From Nocardioides jiangsuensis (GTDB lineage Bacteria; Actinomycetota; Actinomycetes; Propionibacteriales; Nocardioidaceae): DNA of 64,000 nucleotides. The notes under the pieces were generated by a model. That model saw nothing but the letters and a program-made list of their open reading frames with translations. It was not told where the DNA came from and ran no database searches. The DNA is taken from positions 744,001 through 808,000 of the forward strand of contig NZ_JAIEZQ010000001.1 in NCBI RefSeq assembly GCF_019679455.1, written 5' to 3'. The number at the start of each line of letters is the position of its first letter. The stretch's first letter is position 1. A program made the position numbers and the translations under genes. This document shows, in pieces, positions 25,913 to 35,117 of this stretch.

Positions 25913-26099
25913 CGGCTCAGCCGCCGTTCGTCCCTGCGGCGTCCGTCCCCTCGGGGCGGGCGCCGTGCGAGCTCGTCGAGCTCCTCCGGGCTCGGAAACA
26001 GCATCCCCCGCTCCTTCGCCGGGCGACCCTGGCCGCCGTACCGCCGTTGCGCCACACCGTACCGGGAATGTCCCGTAGGTCCGGGCCGTTGCACCCTCA

Positions 26100-27107
26100 G
26101 TGACTTCCGCGAACGCCGTCCCGCTGTCCGTGCTCGACCTCTCCCCGATCCCCTCCGGGAGGCCGGCCTCGTCCGCGCTCCACGACACCATCGAGCTGGC
26201 GAAGGCCGCCGAGGCGTTCGGCTACGAGCGCTACTGGCTGGCCGAGCACCACAACATCCCGAGCGTGGCGAGCAGCGCGCCGATGGTGATGATCGCGGCC
26301 GTCGCCGCGGCCACCGCGACCATCCGGGTCGGCAGCGGCGGGATCATGCTCCCCAACCACGCGCCGCTCGCGGTCGCCGAGACGTTCCGCGTGCTCGAGG
26401 GGCTGCACCCCGGCCGGATCGACCTCGGCCTCGGCCGGGCACCCGGCACCGACCAGCTCACCGCCTACGCGCTGCGCCGCGGTCGTGAGGGCGGCGACGA
26501 CTTCCCGCAGCAGATGTCGGAGATGCTCGCCTACGTCGACGGCTTCCCCGACGACCACCCGTTCAAGCCGCTCCGGGCGATCCCCGACGACGTCCCGCTG
26601 CCCCCGCTGTGGATCCTCGGCTCCAGCCTGTACGGCGGCCGGGCGGCGGCCGCCTTCGGCACCGGGTTCGCGTTCGCGGGGCACTTCGGCAGCGCCGACC
26701 CCGCCGAGGCGGTCGCGGGGTACCGGGAGAACTTCGAGCCGTCGGACCGGCTCGCGGAGCCCCGGGTGATGCTCGGCGTCGCGGCGATCACCGCCGAGAC
26801 CGAGGCGCGCGCGGAGGCGCTGGCCCGTGCCAACGACCTGGCGATGGTCCGGCTCATGCAGAACAACCCCGGCCCGGTGCCCACGCCCGAGGAGGCGGAG
26901 GCCCACCCGTGGACGCCGCAGGAGCTGTCGCTCGCCGCGAGCCGGCGCGCGTTCACCAGCGTCGGCACGCCCGAGCAGGTCCGCGACGACCTGGAGCGGC
27001 GGCGCACCGAGGCCGGCGCGGACGAGCTGGTGATCACCACCCAGATCCACGACCCCGCCGAGCGCCGGCTGTCCTACGAGCTGATCGCGAAGGCCTACGG
27101 CATCTGA
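26100..27107 (+). CDS. LLM class flavin-dependent oxidoreductase
   Basis: The 335-residue protein is a luciferase-like TIM-barrel monooxygenase of the alkanal monooxygenase/YhbW subgroup: [48 protein letters not shown] and WILGSS. It would use reduced flavin from a separate reductase. Substrate is unknown. The GTG at 26100 gives the conserved N-terminus. It stands 72 nt before the membrane acyltransferase-like gene, which has its own -10 box, so the two need not share a transcript. Confidence 0.87.
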   Translation: MTSANAVPLSVLDLSPIPSGRPASSALHDTIELAKAAEAFGYERYWLAEHHNIPSVASSAPMVMIAAVAAATATIRVGSGGIMLPNHAPLAVAETFRVLEGLHPGRIDLGLGRAPGTDQLTAYALRRGREGGDDFPQQMSEMLAYVDGFPDDHPFKPLRAIPDDVPLPPLWILGSSLYGGRAAAAFGTGFAFAGHFGSADPAEAVAGYRENFEPSDRLAEPRVMLGVAAITAETEARAEALARANDLAMVRLMQNNPGPVPTPEEAEAHPWTPQELSLAASRRAFTSVGTPEQVRDDLERRRTEAGADELVITTQIHDPAERRLSYELIAKAYGI

Positions 27108-27167
27108 CCCACCGCCTGACCGGACCGGACCCGGCGCGCGGCGCCCGGCCCGGCCGGCCCGTCCTGG

Positions 27168-27173
27168 CAGGAT
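27168..27173 (+). promoter_or_regulatory. -10 element of the membrane acyltransferase-like gene, leaderless start
   Basis: CAGGAT lies 6 nt before the ATG at 27180 and no Shine-Dalgarno sequence is present. Confidence 0.4.
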
Positions 27174-27179
27174 CGGGGC

Positions 27180-28352
27180 ATGAAGCCGATCGTGCCCGCG
27201 GGACGAGTCGTCGGGCTCGACGCGGCCCGCGCGCTCGCCCTGCTGGGCATGATGGCCACCCACATCCTGGTCGGCGTGGACGCCGACGGGGTCACCCTCC
27301 CGCAGCAGATCGCGGGCGGCCGCGCGTCGGCGCTCTTCGCGGTCCTCGCCGGGGTGAGCCTGGCGCTGATGACCGGTGGGACCACGCCGCCGCAGGGACG
27401 CCGCCGGTTCGTGCTGTCGGCCGGCCTGGCGGTCCGCGCGCTGCTCGTGGCGCTGGTCGGGCTGCTGCTCGGCGAGGTCGACTCCGGCATCGCGGTGATC
27501 CTCACCTACTACGGGCTGCTGTTCCTGCTCGGCCTGCCGTTCCTCGGCCTCCGCACCCGGCCGCTGGTGGTCCTCGCGGGCGTGTGGCTGCTCGTCGTAC
27601 CGGTGCTCTCCCACCTGCTCCGCCCGCACCTGCCGCCGCCGTCGTACGCCAGCCCGAGCTTCGCCTCGCTGGCCGACCCGGCGCAGCTGCTCGGCGAGCT
27701 CGCGTTCACCGGCTACTACCCGGCGGTGCCGTGGCTGGCCTACCTGCTCGCGGGCCTCGCGGTCGGCCGGCTCGACCTGCGCCGGTCCGGTACGGCGGGC
27801 ACGCTGGTGGTCTGGGGAGCGGTGCTGGCCGTGGTCAGCGCGCTGGTGTCGCGGGCGCTGCTCGACCGGCCCGGGGTGATGGGCACGCTCGGCGAGACGT
27901 TCACCGGGCCGGGGCTCCAGGCCACGACGGCGACGACGCTCGAGCACGGGCTCTACGGCACCACGCCGACCGGGAACTGGTGGTGGCTCGCGGTGCGCGC
28001 CCCGCACACCGCCACACCGTTCGACCTCGCGCACTCGATCGGGTCCGCGCTGGTCGTGGTCGGGGTCTGCCTGGTCGCGGGACGGCTGCTGCCCACGGTG
28101 CTCGCCGTGGCGCTTGGGGCGGGCGCGATGACGCTCACGCTCTACACCGCGCACGTCGCGCTCCGCGCCCCCGGCCTGTGGGACGGCGACGACATGGAGA
28201 CCTACCTGGCCCAGGCCGCGGCGGCGCTCGCGGTCGGGGCGCTCTACCGGCTCGGACGGCGGCGCGGGCCGCTGGAGGAGGTGCTGGCGCGGGCGAGCGC
28301 CGGCACCCAGCGGGCGCTGACGCCGCGGCCGTCGGTGCGGACCCGGGCGTGA
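27180..28352 (+). CDS. Heparan-alpha-glucosaminide N-acetyltransferase-like (DUF1624/DUF418) membrane protein
   Basis: The 390-residue polytopic protein has about ten hydrophobic segments. It opens with RVVGLDAARALALLGMMATH, the sequence that marks the DUF1624/HGSNAT-like transmembrane acyltransferases, and has the intramembrane PGRASALFAVLAG-like stretch (GGRASALFAVLAGVSLAL) and the C-terminal TLYTAHV element of DUF418 proteins. It may transfer acyl groups across the membrane to an envelope sugar; no substrate can be named. It is convergent with purQ, whose stop lies 6 nt beyond its own. Confidence 0.78.
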   Translation: MKPIVPAGRVVGLDAARALALLGMMATHILVGVDADGVTLPQQIAGGRASALFAVLAGVSLALMTGGTTPPQGRRRFVLSAGLAVRALLVALVGLLLGEVDSGIAVILTYYGLLFLLGLPFLGLRTRPLVVLAGVWLLVVPVLSHLLRPHLPPPSYASPSFASLADPAQLLGELAFTGYYPAVPWLAYLLAGLAVGRLDLRRSGTAGTLVVWGAVLAVVSALVSRALLDRPGVMGTLGETFTGPGLQATTATTLEHGLYGTTPTGNWWWLAVRAPHTATPFDLAHSIGSALVVVGVCLVAGRLLPTVLAVALGAGAMTLTLYTAHVALRAPGLWDGDDMETYLAQAAAALAVGALYRLGRRRGPLEEVLARASAGTQRALTPRPSVRTRA

Positions 28353-28358
28353 GCCCGG

Positions 28359-29030
28359 TCAGGCGTCGACGAGGGACCGCAGGACCGAGGTGAAGAACCC
28401 GAGCCCGTCGGTGCCGGGACCGCAGAGGTCCTCGATCGCGTGCTCCGGGTGCGGCATCAGGCCGACCACGTTGCCGCGCTCGTTGCTGATCCCGGCGATG
28501 TCGCGCAGCGAGCCGTTCGGGTTCCCGTCGAGGTAGCGCGCCACCACCCGGCCCTCACCCTCGAGCGCGTCGAGGGTCCGCTCGTCGGCGACGTACCCGC
28601 CCTCGCCGTTCTTGAGGACGATGCTGACCTCGGCGTTCTCGGCGTAGTCGGAGGTCCACGGGGTGCGGTTGTTCTCGATCCGGAGCCGCTGGTCGCGGCA
28701 GACGAACCTGCGGTGGTCGTTGCGGATCAGCGCGCCGGGGAGCAGGTGCGACTCGCACAGGATCTGGAAGCCGTTGCAGATGCCGAGCACCGGCAGGCCC
28801 TGCCGGGCGGCCGCGACGACCTCGGTCATCACCGGGGAGAACCGGGAGATCGCGCCGCAGCGCAGGTAGTCGCCGTAGGAGAAGCCGCCGGGCAGGACGA
28901 CCGCGTCGACCTCGCGCAGGTCGTGGTCGGCGTGCCAGAGCGCGACCGGTTCACCGCCGGCGAAGGTGACCGCACGGCGGGCGTCGACGTCGTCGAGCGA
29001 GCCGGGGAAGGTCACGACGCCGATCCTCAC
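28359..29030 (-). CDS. purQ: Phosphoribosylformylglycinamidine synthase, glutaminase subunit PurQ
   Basis: The 223-residue class I glutaminase supplies ammonia to PurL. The nucleophile is the cysteine of LGICNGFQ (about residue 87), and the His/Glu pair is in MPHPEHAIE near the C-terminus. [11 protein letters not shown] and [12 protein letters not shown] are family segments. The GTG start at 29030 overlaps the purS stop by 4 nt (GTGA). Confidence 0.96.
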   Translation of the reverse strand: MRIGVVTFPGSLDDVDARRAVTFAGGEPVALWHADHDLREVDAVVLPGGFSYGDYLRCGAISRFSPVMTEVVAAARQGLPVLGICNGFQILCESHLLPGALIRNDHRRFVCRDQRLRIENNRTPWTSDYAENAEVSIVLKNGEGGYVADERTLDALEGEGRVVARYLDGNPNGSLRDIAGISNERGNVVGLMPHPEHAIEDLCGPGTDGLGFFTSVLRSLVDA

Positions 29031-29299
29031 TGCTCGTCGTCCTCGTCGTCGGCGAACTCCTCGACGTAGACCGAGAAGTCCTCGATCACGGGGTTGGAGA
29101 GCAGCTTCTCGGCGATCTCGTGCACCTCGGCGAGGCGCTCGTCGGTGAGCTCACCGTCGACCTCGAGCTCGAAGCGCTTCCCCTGGCGCACGTCGCTGAT
29201 CCCGGCGAAGCCGAGGCGCGGCAACGCACCCTGCACGGCCTTCCCCTGGGGGTCGAGGATCTCGGGCTTGAGCATGACGTCGACGACGACACGGGCCAC
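29027..29299 (-). CDS. purS: Phosphoribosylformylglycinamidine synthase, subunit PurS
   Basis: The 90-residue PurS joins PurL and PurQ into the FGAM synthase complex. [14 protein letters not shown] and the [15 protein letters not shown] segment are conserved. The last ten residues are an acidic tail ([11 protein letters not shown]). It starts with GTG behind an AGGAG site. It is coupled to purQ by overlap and probably transcribed from a promoter in the 29300-29350 region (TAGACT at about 29344 on the minus strand). Confidence 0.94.
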   Translation of the reverse strand: MARVVVDVMLKPEILDPQGKAVQGALPRLGFAGISDVRQGKRFELEVDGELTDERLAEVHEIAEKLLSNPVIEDFSVYVEEFADDEDDEQ

Positions 29300-29415
29300 G
29301 GGAGGCTCCTAGGTAGGTCGGTGGCGAGAACCGGCGGCCACAGTCTAGACGGGGCGCAGGTACGTCGCCGCGCGGGCACGGTGCGCGAGACCGCGCCCGC
29401 CCGGTGCCGTACGAC

Positions 29416-29453
29416 GGGCCGTTCCGGGGCCTCGGAGGGCCTCGGAACGGCCC
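29416..29453 (-). terminator. Hairpin terminator after the acyl-CoA ligase gene
   Basis: An 11-bp perfect stem (29416-29426 with 29443-29453) lies 5 nt beyond the ligase stop, separating it from purS. Confidence 0.7.
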
Positions 29454-29458
29454 TCCGG

Positions 29459-31006
29459 TCAGCTCAGCTCGCGCTTGAGGATCTTCCCGGTCGCGGTCAT
29501 CGGCAGCGTGGGCGCGAACTCGATGACCCGCGGGTACTTGTAGTTCGCCATCTGCTCCTTCGCCCAGCCGCGCAGCTCGTCCTCGGTGACCGTCGCGCCG
29601 TCGTTGAGGATGATGAACGCCTTGATCTCCTCGCCGTGGCTCTCGTCCGGGATCCCCACGACGGCCGCGAGCGAGACCGCCTCGTGGGTCATCAGGACCT
29701 CCTCGATCTCGCGCGGGTACACGTTGTAGCCGCCGCGGATGATCATGTCCTTGGCCCGGTCGACGATGTAGTAGTAGCCGTCCTCGTCGCGTCGGGCGAG
29801 GTCGCCGGAGCGGAACCAGCCGTCCTTCATCACCTCGGTGGTCGCCTCGGGCCGGTTGTAGTAGCCCTTCATGATGTTGTGCCCGCGCATCGCGATCTCG
29901 CCGACCTCGTCCGCGCCCTCGATGGTCTTCCACTCGGGGTCGATGAGCTTGCACTCCACGCCCCAGATCGGGATGCCGATCGAGCCGGGACGCGGCTCGC
30001 GGTCGGGGTCGCTGAAGGTGGCCACCGGCGAGGTCTCGGAGAGCCCGTAGCCCTCGAGGATCTGCACGTGGAAGCGCTCCTTGAACGACTTGATGATCTC
30101 CACCGGGAGGCTGGCGCCGCCGCAGACGGAGATCCGCAGGTTCGCCGCGATCCGGTCCACGTCGACGTCGTCGGTGAGGGCGCCGAGCAGGCCCCAGTAC
30201 ATCGTCGGCACGCCGGCGAAGAAGGTGATGTCCTCCTTCTGCATCAGGTCCACGACCTGCTTGGCGTCGAAGCGGGGCACCAGCACGAGGGTGGCGGCGT
30301 TGGAGAAGCCGGCGTTCATCTGCACGCTCGACCCGAAGGAGTGGAACAGCGGCAGCGTGAGCAGGTGCGTGTCGCCGGCCGGGCGCGACCCGAACAGCCG
30401 GTTGCAGGTGAGCGCGTTCATCACCAGGTTGGAGTGCGACAGCTCCGCGCCCTTGGGCTGCCCCGTCGTACCGCTCGTGTAGAGGATGACCGCGCCGTCG
30501 GTCTCCTGGGTCTGCACCGCCTCGAACACCGGGGACTGGTCCCTCAGCGCCTGCCCGAGGGTCTCGGTGCCCTCGACCGGGGACGGCGCCGCGGGGTCGG
30601 CGGTGACCATGAAGAACTGCTCGCAGCCGTCGGCCTGCTCGAAGCCGGCGTGGCCCTCCGTGCCCATCGGCAGGTCGGCGGTGCCCTGGAAGCAGAAGTA
30701 GGCCTTCGCCTCGGAGTCGCCGAGGTGGTAGGCGATCTCGCGGCCCTTGAGCAGCACGTTCAGCGGGACGACGACCGCACCGGCCTTGAGGATCCCGTAG
30801 TAGAGGATCGGGAAGTAGGGCAGGTTCGGGCAGGACAGCGCCACCTTGTCGCCGGGCCGGATGCCGCGCGAGACGAGCAGGTTCGCGGCCTGGTTGGCGG
30901 CGCCGTTCACCTGGGCGTAGGTGAGCCGGGTGTCGCCGAGCACGACGGCCTCCCGGTCGGGGTACCTGCGGGCGCTGTCTTCCAGGAAGATCGAGAGGTT
31001 GAGCAC
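29459..31006 (-). CDS. Long-chain fatty acid/acyl-CoA ligase (AMP-dependent synthetase)
   Basis: The 515-residue enzyme activates a carboxylic acid to its CoA thioester through an acyl adenylate. The P-loop-like motif is ILYTSGTTGQPKGAE, the A5 motif EGYGLSETSP, the A7 region GDLARRDEDGYYYIVDR and the A10 lysine in TATGKILKREL. Chain-length preference cannot be read from sequence. The GTG at 31006 has AAGGAGT upstream. It follows purC by 21 nt in the same direction, so it may be read through from purC; this pairing has no obvious metabolic reason. Confidence 0.9.
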   Translation of the reverse strand: MLNLSIFLEDSARRYPDREAVVLGDTRLTYAQVNGAANQAANLLVSRGIRPGDKVALSCPNLPYFPILYYGILKAGAVVVPLNVLLKGREIAYHLGDSEAKAYFCFQGTADLPMGTEGHAGFEQADGCEQFFMVTADPAAPSPVEGTETLGQALRDQSPVFEAVQTQETDGAVILYTSGTTGQPKGAELSHSNLVMNALTCNRLFGSRPAGDTHLLTLPLFHSFGSSVQMNAGFSNAATLVLVPRFDAKQVVDLMQKEDITFFAGVPTMYWGLLGALTDDVDVDRIAANLRISVCGGASLPVEIIKSFKERFHVQILEGYGLSETSPVATFSDPDREPRPGSIGIPIWGVECKLIDPEWKTIEGADEVGEIAMRGHNIMKGYYNRPEATTEVMKDGWFRSGDLARRDEDGYYYIVDRAKDMIIRGGYNVYPREIEEVLMTHEAVSLAAVVGIPDESHGEEIKAFIILNDGATVTEDELRGWAKEQMANYKYPRVIEFAPTLPMTATGKILKRELS

Positions 31007-31027
31007 GGGTGACTCCTTCGCGGCGGT

Positions 31028-31951
31028 TTACCTGGCGGTGGGGGTGAACTGCTGTCCGGTGAGGCGTTCGTAGGCCTCGATGTACTTCGCGCGGGTGCGC
31101 TCGACGACCTCGGCGGGCAGGGCGGGCGGCTTCTGGCCCGAGCTCTTGTCCCAGGCGCTCTCGGGCGAGGTCAGCCAGTTGCGGACGATCTGCTTGTCGA
31201 ACGAGGGCTGCGTGCGCCCCGGCTCCCAGTCGTCGGCCGGCCAGAAGCGCGACGAGTCGGGGGTGAGCACCTCGTCGCCGAGGACCACCGTGCCGTCTGG
31301 CCGGGTGCCGAACTCGAGCTTGGTGTCGGCCAGGATGATCCCGCGCTCCCGCGCGACCTGCTCGGCCCGCCAGTAGACGGTGAGGGTGAGGTCGCGCAGC
31401 ACGGCGGCGGTGTCCTCCCCGACCGTCCGCGCCACGGCGTCGTACGACACGTTCTCGTCGTGGTCGCCGACGGCGGCCTTCGTGGCGGGGGTGAAGATCG
31501 GCGCTGGCAGCCGGCTGCCGTCGACCAGGCCGGGAGGCAGCGCGACGCCGCACACCTCGCCGGTGCTGCGGTAGTCCGCGAGCCCGGACCCGGTCAGGTA
31601 GCCGCGGGCCACGCACTCCACCGGGAACATGTCGAGCGCCTCGCAGACGACCGCGCGGCCGCGGACGGACTCGGGTACGTCGGTCGACACGATGTGGTTG
31701 GGGACCAGGTCGGCGAGCTGGTCGAACCACCACAGCGACATCTGGGTGAGGATGGCGCCCTTGTCGGGGATCACCGAGTCGAGCACGAAGTCGTAGGCCG
31801 AGATCCGGTCCGAGGCGACCATCAGCAGCCGGCCGTCCTCGAGGCGGTAGAGGTCGCGCACCTTGCCGGAGTGCAGGTGCCGCGCGCCGGGGATCTCGGG
31901 CGCTGCGGGGATGCCGAGGTCGGGTCCACTGCTCGGGGAGGCGGCACTCAT
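31028..31951 (-). CDS. purC: Phosphoribosylaminoimidazole-succinocarboxamide synthase
   Basis: The 307-residue SAICAR synthetase joins aspartate to CAIR with ATP. Motifs are HSGKVRDLY, LMVASDRISAYDFVL, ECVARGYLTGSG, LADTKLEFG and LGDEVLTPDSSRFW. Its length is that of the longer actinobacterial/fungal type rather than the 240-residue Bacillus type. The ATG at 31951 has TAGGAT 6 nt upstream. The gene lies between a terminator and the acyl-CoA ligase gene. Confidence 0.96.
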   Translation of the reverse strand: MSAASPSSGPDLGIPAAPEIPGARHLHSGKVRDLYRLEDGRLLMVASDRISAYDFVLDSVIPDKGAILTQMSLWWFDQLADLVPNHIVSTDVPESVRGRAVVCEALDMFPVECVARGYLTGSGLADYRSTGEVCGVALPPGLVDGSRLPAPIFTPATKAAVGDHDENVSYDAVARTVGEDTAAVLRDLTLTVYWRAEQVARERGIILADTKLEFGTRPDGTVVLGDEVLTPDSSRFWPADDWEPGRTQPSFDKQIVRNWLTSPESAWDKSSGQKPPALPAEVVERTRAKYIEAYERLTGQQFTPTAR

Positions 31952-31957
31952 GGCGTG

Positions 31958-31963
31958 ATCCTA
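31958..31963 (-). promoter_or_regulatory. -10 element of purC, leaderless start
   Basis: TAGGAT on the minus strand lies 6 nt before the ATG at 31951, with no Shine-Dalgarno sequence. Confidence 0.5.
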
Positions 31964-31975
31964 CGCACCCCGTGA

Positions 31976-32024
31976 CCACCGACGACCCCGAGGCGCAGGA
32001 GCGGCCGGTCGGGGTCGTCGGTGG
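31976..32024 (-). terminator. Strong hairpin terminator between the GH16-like gene and purC
   Basis: A perfect 16-bp stem (31976-31991 with 32009-32024) encloses a 17-nt loop. It lies 28 nt after the GH16-like stop and just ahead of the purC promoter. Confidence 0.75.
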
Positions 32025-32052
32025 CAGGTGAGGTCTCGATGGACCTGCCGGG

Positions 32053-32826
32053 TCAGCCTCGGCTCGAGGTCTGCACCTTCATGTAGTCGATGAGGATGCG
32101 CTCCCGGCCGGACGTGCCCCGGGGCATGTGCTTCTCGGAGACCTCCTGCTGGAGGACGACGCGACGCAGGGCGTGCGGGAGCGTCGTGCTGTTGCCCCGG
32201 TACTTCCACACGAGCTCGCCGTCGCGGAAGACCACGATCGTGTCGTCGGGCCGGTGGGCGAAGCGCCAGCGGTGCCACTTGGTCACGTCCACCTTGTGCT
32301 CGCGGTAGAGCTGCTTGCCGTCGGCGTAGTGCAGGAACGTGGTGGCGCTGTTGAGGGAGGAGCCCTCGTTGTAGTTCTCCTCGCCCTCGTAGGACTCGTA
32401 GGCGTCGTCGTGGACCCAGCGCATCGGGATGTTGCGGTGGGACTGCACGCCGTCGCTGTCCACGCGGTAGCGGATCGTGATGGCCTGGAACCTGCCCTCG
32501 AAGCCCTTGAGCGAGGCACCGCCGGTGTACCAGGCCGCGCCGTCGTCACCGCTCCTGCGGTACTTCATGAGCAGGACGAGGTGCCCGTTGCCGTCGAGGT
32601 AGAAGTGGTCCGGCCGGGCGTAGTTCTGGACACCGGAGCCGTACGGGCCGTCGTAGCGGGCCCAGGCGGGATGCAGCTTGGAGCCGCCGAACCCGTCCTT
32701 GTAGACGGTGCGCCAGGACCAGCCGCTCGACGACGAGGACGCGGCCGGGGCCACGGCGGCGGGGGCGAGGGCTGCGATGAGGGCCATCAGGACGACGGCC
32801 AGCGCCGCACGGAAGGTTGCGGTCAT
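32053..32826 (-). CDS. Secreted GH16-like concanavalin-fold protein
   Basis: The 257-residue protein has a signal peptide (about 1-29, ending AAVAPAAS) and a beta-jelly-roll domain like family 16 glycoside hydrolases. The catalytic stretch, normally ExDxxE, reads Glu149-Glu150-Asn151-Tyr152-Asn153-Glu154 (GEENYNEG): both glutamates remain but the central aspartate is asparagine. Other family-like segments are FEGRFQAITIRYRV, WHRWRFAHRPDDTIVVFRDGELVW. It could be a weak enzyme or a carbohydrate-binding protein. The ATG at 32826 begins the signal peptide; the longer frame upstream is non-coding. It is followed by a strong terminator and stands alone. Confidence 0.72.
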   Translation of the reverse strand: MTATFRAALAVVLMALIAALAPAAVAPAASSSSSGWSWRTVYKDGFGGSKLHPAWARYDGPYGSGVQNYARPDHFYLDGNGHLVLLMKYRRSGDDGAAWYTGGASLKGFEGRFQAITIRYRVDSDGVQSHRNIPMRWVHDDAYESYEGEENYNEGSSLNSATTFLHYADGKQLYREHKVDVTKWHRWRFAHRPDDTIVVFRDGELVWKYRGNSTTLPHALRRVVLQQEVSEKHMPRGTSGRERILIDYMKVQTSSRG

Positions 32827-33045
32827 GGAAACTCCAGGAAGATCTTGAAGCGGGGGACGGGCGCAGTTTTCCCCAAGAAAGTCCGAAACACTCCATGCTG
32901 TCCCCCAAACGACCGATCGGCGCTCTTCGGCCGGTTCGTGCGCGGGCGCCCGAATCGCACCGATGTGGGTCAGCGGGCACCCAGGCAACCGGGTCGCCAC
33001 CGGGGCCGGTTTCCTCCCTTTGACCCGGGCGGCGCGGCCGGATGG

Positions 33046-33051
33046 CAGGCT
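33046..33051 (+). promoter_or_regulatory. -10 element of the HIT-like gene, leaderless start
   Basis: CAGGCT lies 6 nt before the ATG at 33058; a TTGACC is present at 33020-33025 but is 20 nt away, longer than ideal. Confidence 0.4.
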
Positions 33052-33057
33052 GGGGCC

Positions 33058-33663
33058 ATGCCTGAGTCAGCCGAAGAGGTCTACGCCCGCGTCGTCGCCC
33101 GGGTCGGCGAGGACGGCCGGTTGCCCATGCCGCCCAGCCACGAGTGGGACGTCTTCCCGTGGGAGGGTGAGATGGTCCCCAAGGTCGTCGCGCCGCCGGT
33201 TGCCGCGGAGGAGCCCCGGTGGGGTGAGGGCGACAAGCCCTGCTCGTGCCGCGAGGGCGAGCCGCAGAACATGATCTGGCGCAACGAGCGCTGGTGGGTG
33301 ACGTCCACCGACAGGCCCGGTGGGCTGCCGCTGGTCCTGACCCTGCACCCGGTCGAGCACCTGGACTTCTCCGACCTGGACGACGACCTCGCCGCCGAGT
33401 ACGGCAGGGTGTCGAACTGGCTGCACCGGATCATGGCGAACCTGCCGAACATCGGCCGCGTCCACGTGTGCAAGTGGGGGGACGGCGGGTCGCACATGCA
33501 CGTCTGGTTCATCGCCCGGACCGCGCGGATGCCCCACATCCTCGGCAGCATGGCGATCGAGTGGAACGACATGCTGCCGCCGGTCCCCGAGGACATCTGG
33601 CGCGCCGACCTGCACGAGGTGGCCCGCAAGCTGGCCACCCACGACGGCAAGGCCCTCGTCTGA
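33058..33663 (+). CDS. HIT-like hypothetical protein
   Basis: The 201-residue cytosolic protein is of unknown function. Its C-terminal half follows the order of a HIT fold (LTLHPVEHLDFSDLDDDLAAEY, a helix, RVHVCKWGDGGSHMHVWFIAR), but the active-site triad HxHxH reads His-Met-His-Val-Trp, so the third histidine is a tryptophan. The N-terminal part has a CSC pair (PCSCREGEP), which might bind metal with other residues. The ATG at 33058 has CAGGCT 6 nt upstream. It is convergent with purB, one base apart. Nucleotide hydrolase or transferase activity is possible but not shown. Confidence 0.6.
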   Translation: MPESAEEVYARVVARVGEDGRLPMPPSHEWDVFPWEGEMVPKVVAPPVAAEEPRWGEGDKPCSCREGEPQNMIWRNERWWVTSTDRPGGLPLVLTLHPVEHLDFSDLDDDLAAEYGRVSNWLHRIMANLPNIGRVHVCKWGDGGSHMHVWFIARTARMPHILGSMAIEWNDMLPPVPEDIWRADLHEVARKLATHDGKALV

Positions 33664-33664
33664 G

Positions 33665-35083
33665 CTAGAGGATCGCGCCCGGGGTGTACGCCGCGGCCTC
33701 GGGGTAGCGGTGCGCGACCTCGTCGATGCGCCGTACGACGGCCTCCACCTGGCTCACGGCCGCACCGGTGAAGGTGATCGGCTCGGCGACGAGCGAGTCG
33801 AGCTGCTCCTTGGTGAGCCCGAGGCGCGGGTCGGCGGCGAGGCGGTCGAACACGTCGTTCTCGGCCGCACCCTGGCGCATCTCGAGGGCCACGCCGACCG
33901 CGGCCTCCTTGATCGCCTCGTGCGCGGTCTCCCGGCCGACCCCGTTGCGCACCGCGGCCATCAGCACCTTGGTGGTGGCCAGGAACGGCAGGTAGCGGTC
34001 GAGCTCGCGCTGGATCACCGCGGGGAACGCACCGAACTCGTCGAGCACGGTGAGGAAGGTCTGGAACAGCCCGTCGGCGGCGAAGAACGCGTCGGGCAAC
34101 GCCACCCGGCGTACGACGGAGCAGGAGACGTCGCCCTCGTTCCACTGGTCCCCGGCGAGCTCGCCGACCATGGACAGGTAGCCGCGCAGGATCACCGCGA
34201 GGCCGTTCACGCGCTCGCAGGAGCGGGTGTTCATCTTGTGCGGCATCGCCGAGGAGCCGACCTGGCCCTCCTTGAACCCCTCGGTGACCAGCTCGATGCC
34301 GGCCATCAGCCGGATCGTCGTGGCGAGGTTCGACGGTCCGGCGACCACCTGCACCAGCGCGGAGACCACGTCGAAGTCGAGCGAGCGGGGGTAGACCTGG
34401 CCCACGGAGGTGAGCACGTGGTCGAAGCCGAGGTGCGCGGCGACCCGCTGCTCGAGGGCCGCGAGCTTGTCGGCGTCCCCGTCGAGGAGGTCGAGCATGT
34501 CCTGGGCGGTACCGACCGGGCCCTTGATGCCACGCAGCGGGTAGCGCGTGAGCAGCTCCTCGAGCCGGGCCAGCGCGACGAGCATCTCGTCGGCGACGGT
34601 CGCGAACCGCTTGCCGAGGGTGGTGGCCTGGGCCGCGACGTTGTGGGACCGGCCGGCCATCACCGTCGCCTCGTGCTCGGAGGCCAGCCGGCCGAGCCGC
34701 GCGAGCGCCGCGACGACCCGGGCGCGGACGAGCTCGAGCGACGCCCGGACCTGGAGCTGCTCGACGTTCTCGGTGAGGTCGCGCGAGGTCATCCCCTTGT
34801 GGATGTGCTCGTGGCCGGCGAGCGCGCAGAACTCCTCGATGCGCGCCTTCACGTCGTGTCGGGTCACCCGCTCCCGCGCCGCGATCGAGGCGAGGTCGAC
34901 CTGGTCGACGACCTTCTCGTAGGCCTCGACGACACCGTCCGGGAGGGCGATCCCAAGGTCCTTCTGCGCCTTGAGGACCGCGATCCACAGCTGGCGCTCG
35001 AGGACGATCTTGTGCTCGGGCGACCAGATCTGCGCGAGGTCGGCGCCGGCGTACCGGTTGGCGAGGACGTTGGGGATGGACAC
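33665..35083 (-). CDS. purB: Adenylosuccinate lyase
   Basis: The 472-residue enzyme removes fumarate from SAICAR and from adenylosuccinate. The superfamily signature GSSAMPHKMN is near residue 275, with GHEHIHKGMTSRDLTENVEQ (catalytic His/Thr-Ser) and GRSHNVAAQATT. It starts with GTG at 35083 behind GAGGAGA. It is the last gene of a purA-purD-purB minus-strand set, 34 nt after purD. It carries the same signature as pcaB but clearly belongs to the PurB branch by sequence and neighbours. Confidence 0.95.
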   Translation of the reverse strand: MSIPNVLANRYAGADLAQIWSPEHKIVLERQLWIAVLKAQKDLGIALPDGVVEAYEKVVDQVDLASIAARERVTRHDVKARIEEFCALAGHEHIHKGMTSRDLTENVEQLQVRASLELVRARVVAALARLGRLASEHEATVMAGRSHNVAAQATTLGKRFATVADEMLVALARLEELLTRYPLRGIKGPVGTAQDMLDLLDGDADKLAALEQRVAAHLGFDHVLTSVGQVYPRSLDFDVVSALVQVVAGPSNLATTIRLMAGIELVTEGFKEGQVGSSAMPHKMNTRSCERVNGLAVILRGYLSMVGELAGDQWNEGDVSCSVVRRVALPDAFFAADGLFQTFLTVLDEFGAFPAVIQRELDRYLPFLATTKVLMAAVRNGVGRETAHEAIKEAAVGVALEMRQGAAENDVFDRLAADPRLGLTKEQLDSLVAEPITFTGAAVSQVEAVVRRIDEVAHRYPEAAAYTPGAIL

Positions 35084-35117
35084 GGGCGTTGTCTCCTCTT
35101 GCTCCTGCGGCGGCGGG

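Noticed and set aside
29151-31979. Long minus-strand open frame through purC and the acyl-CoA ligase
   Set aside because: It is Arg/Pro-rich and out of frame with both genes, which are well supported in their own frames.
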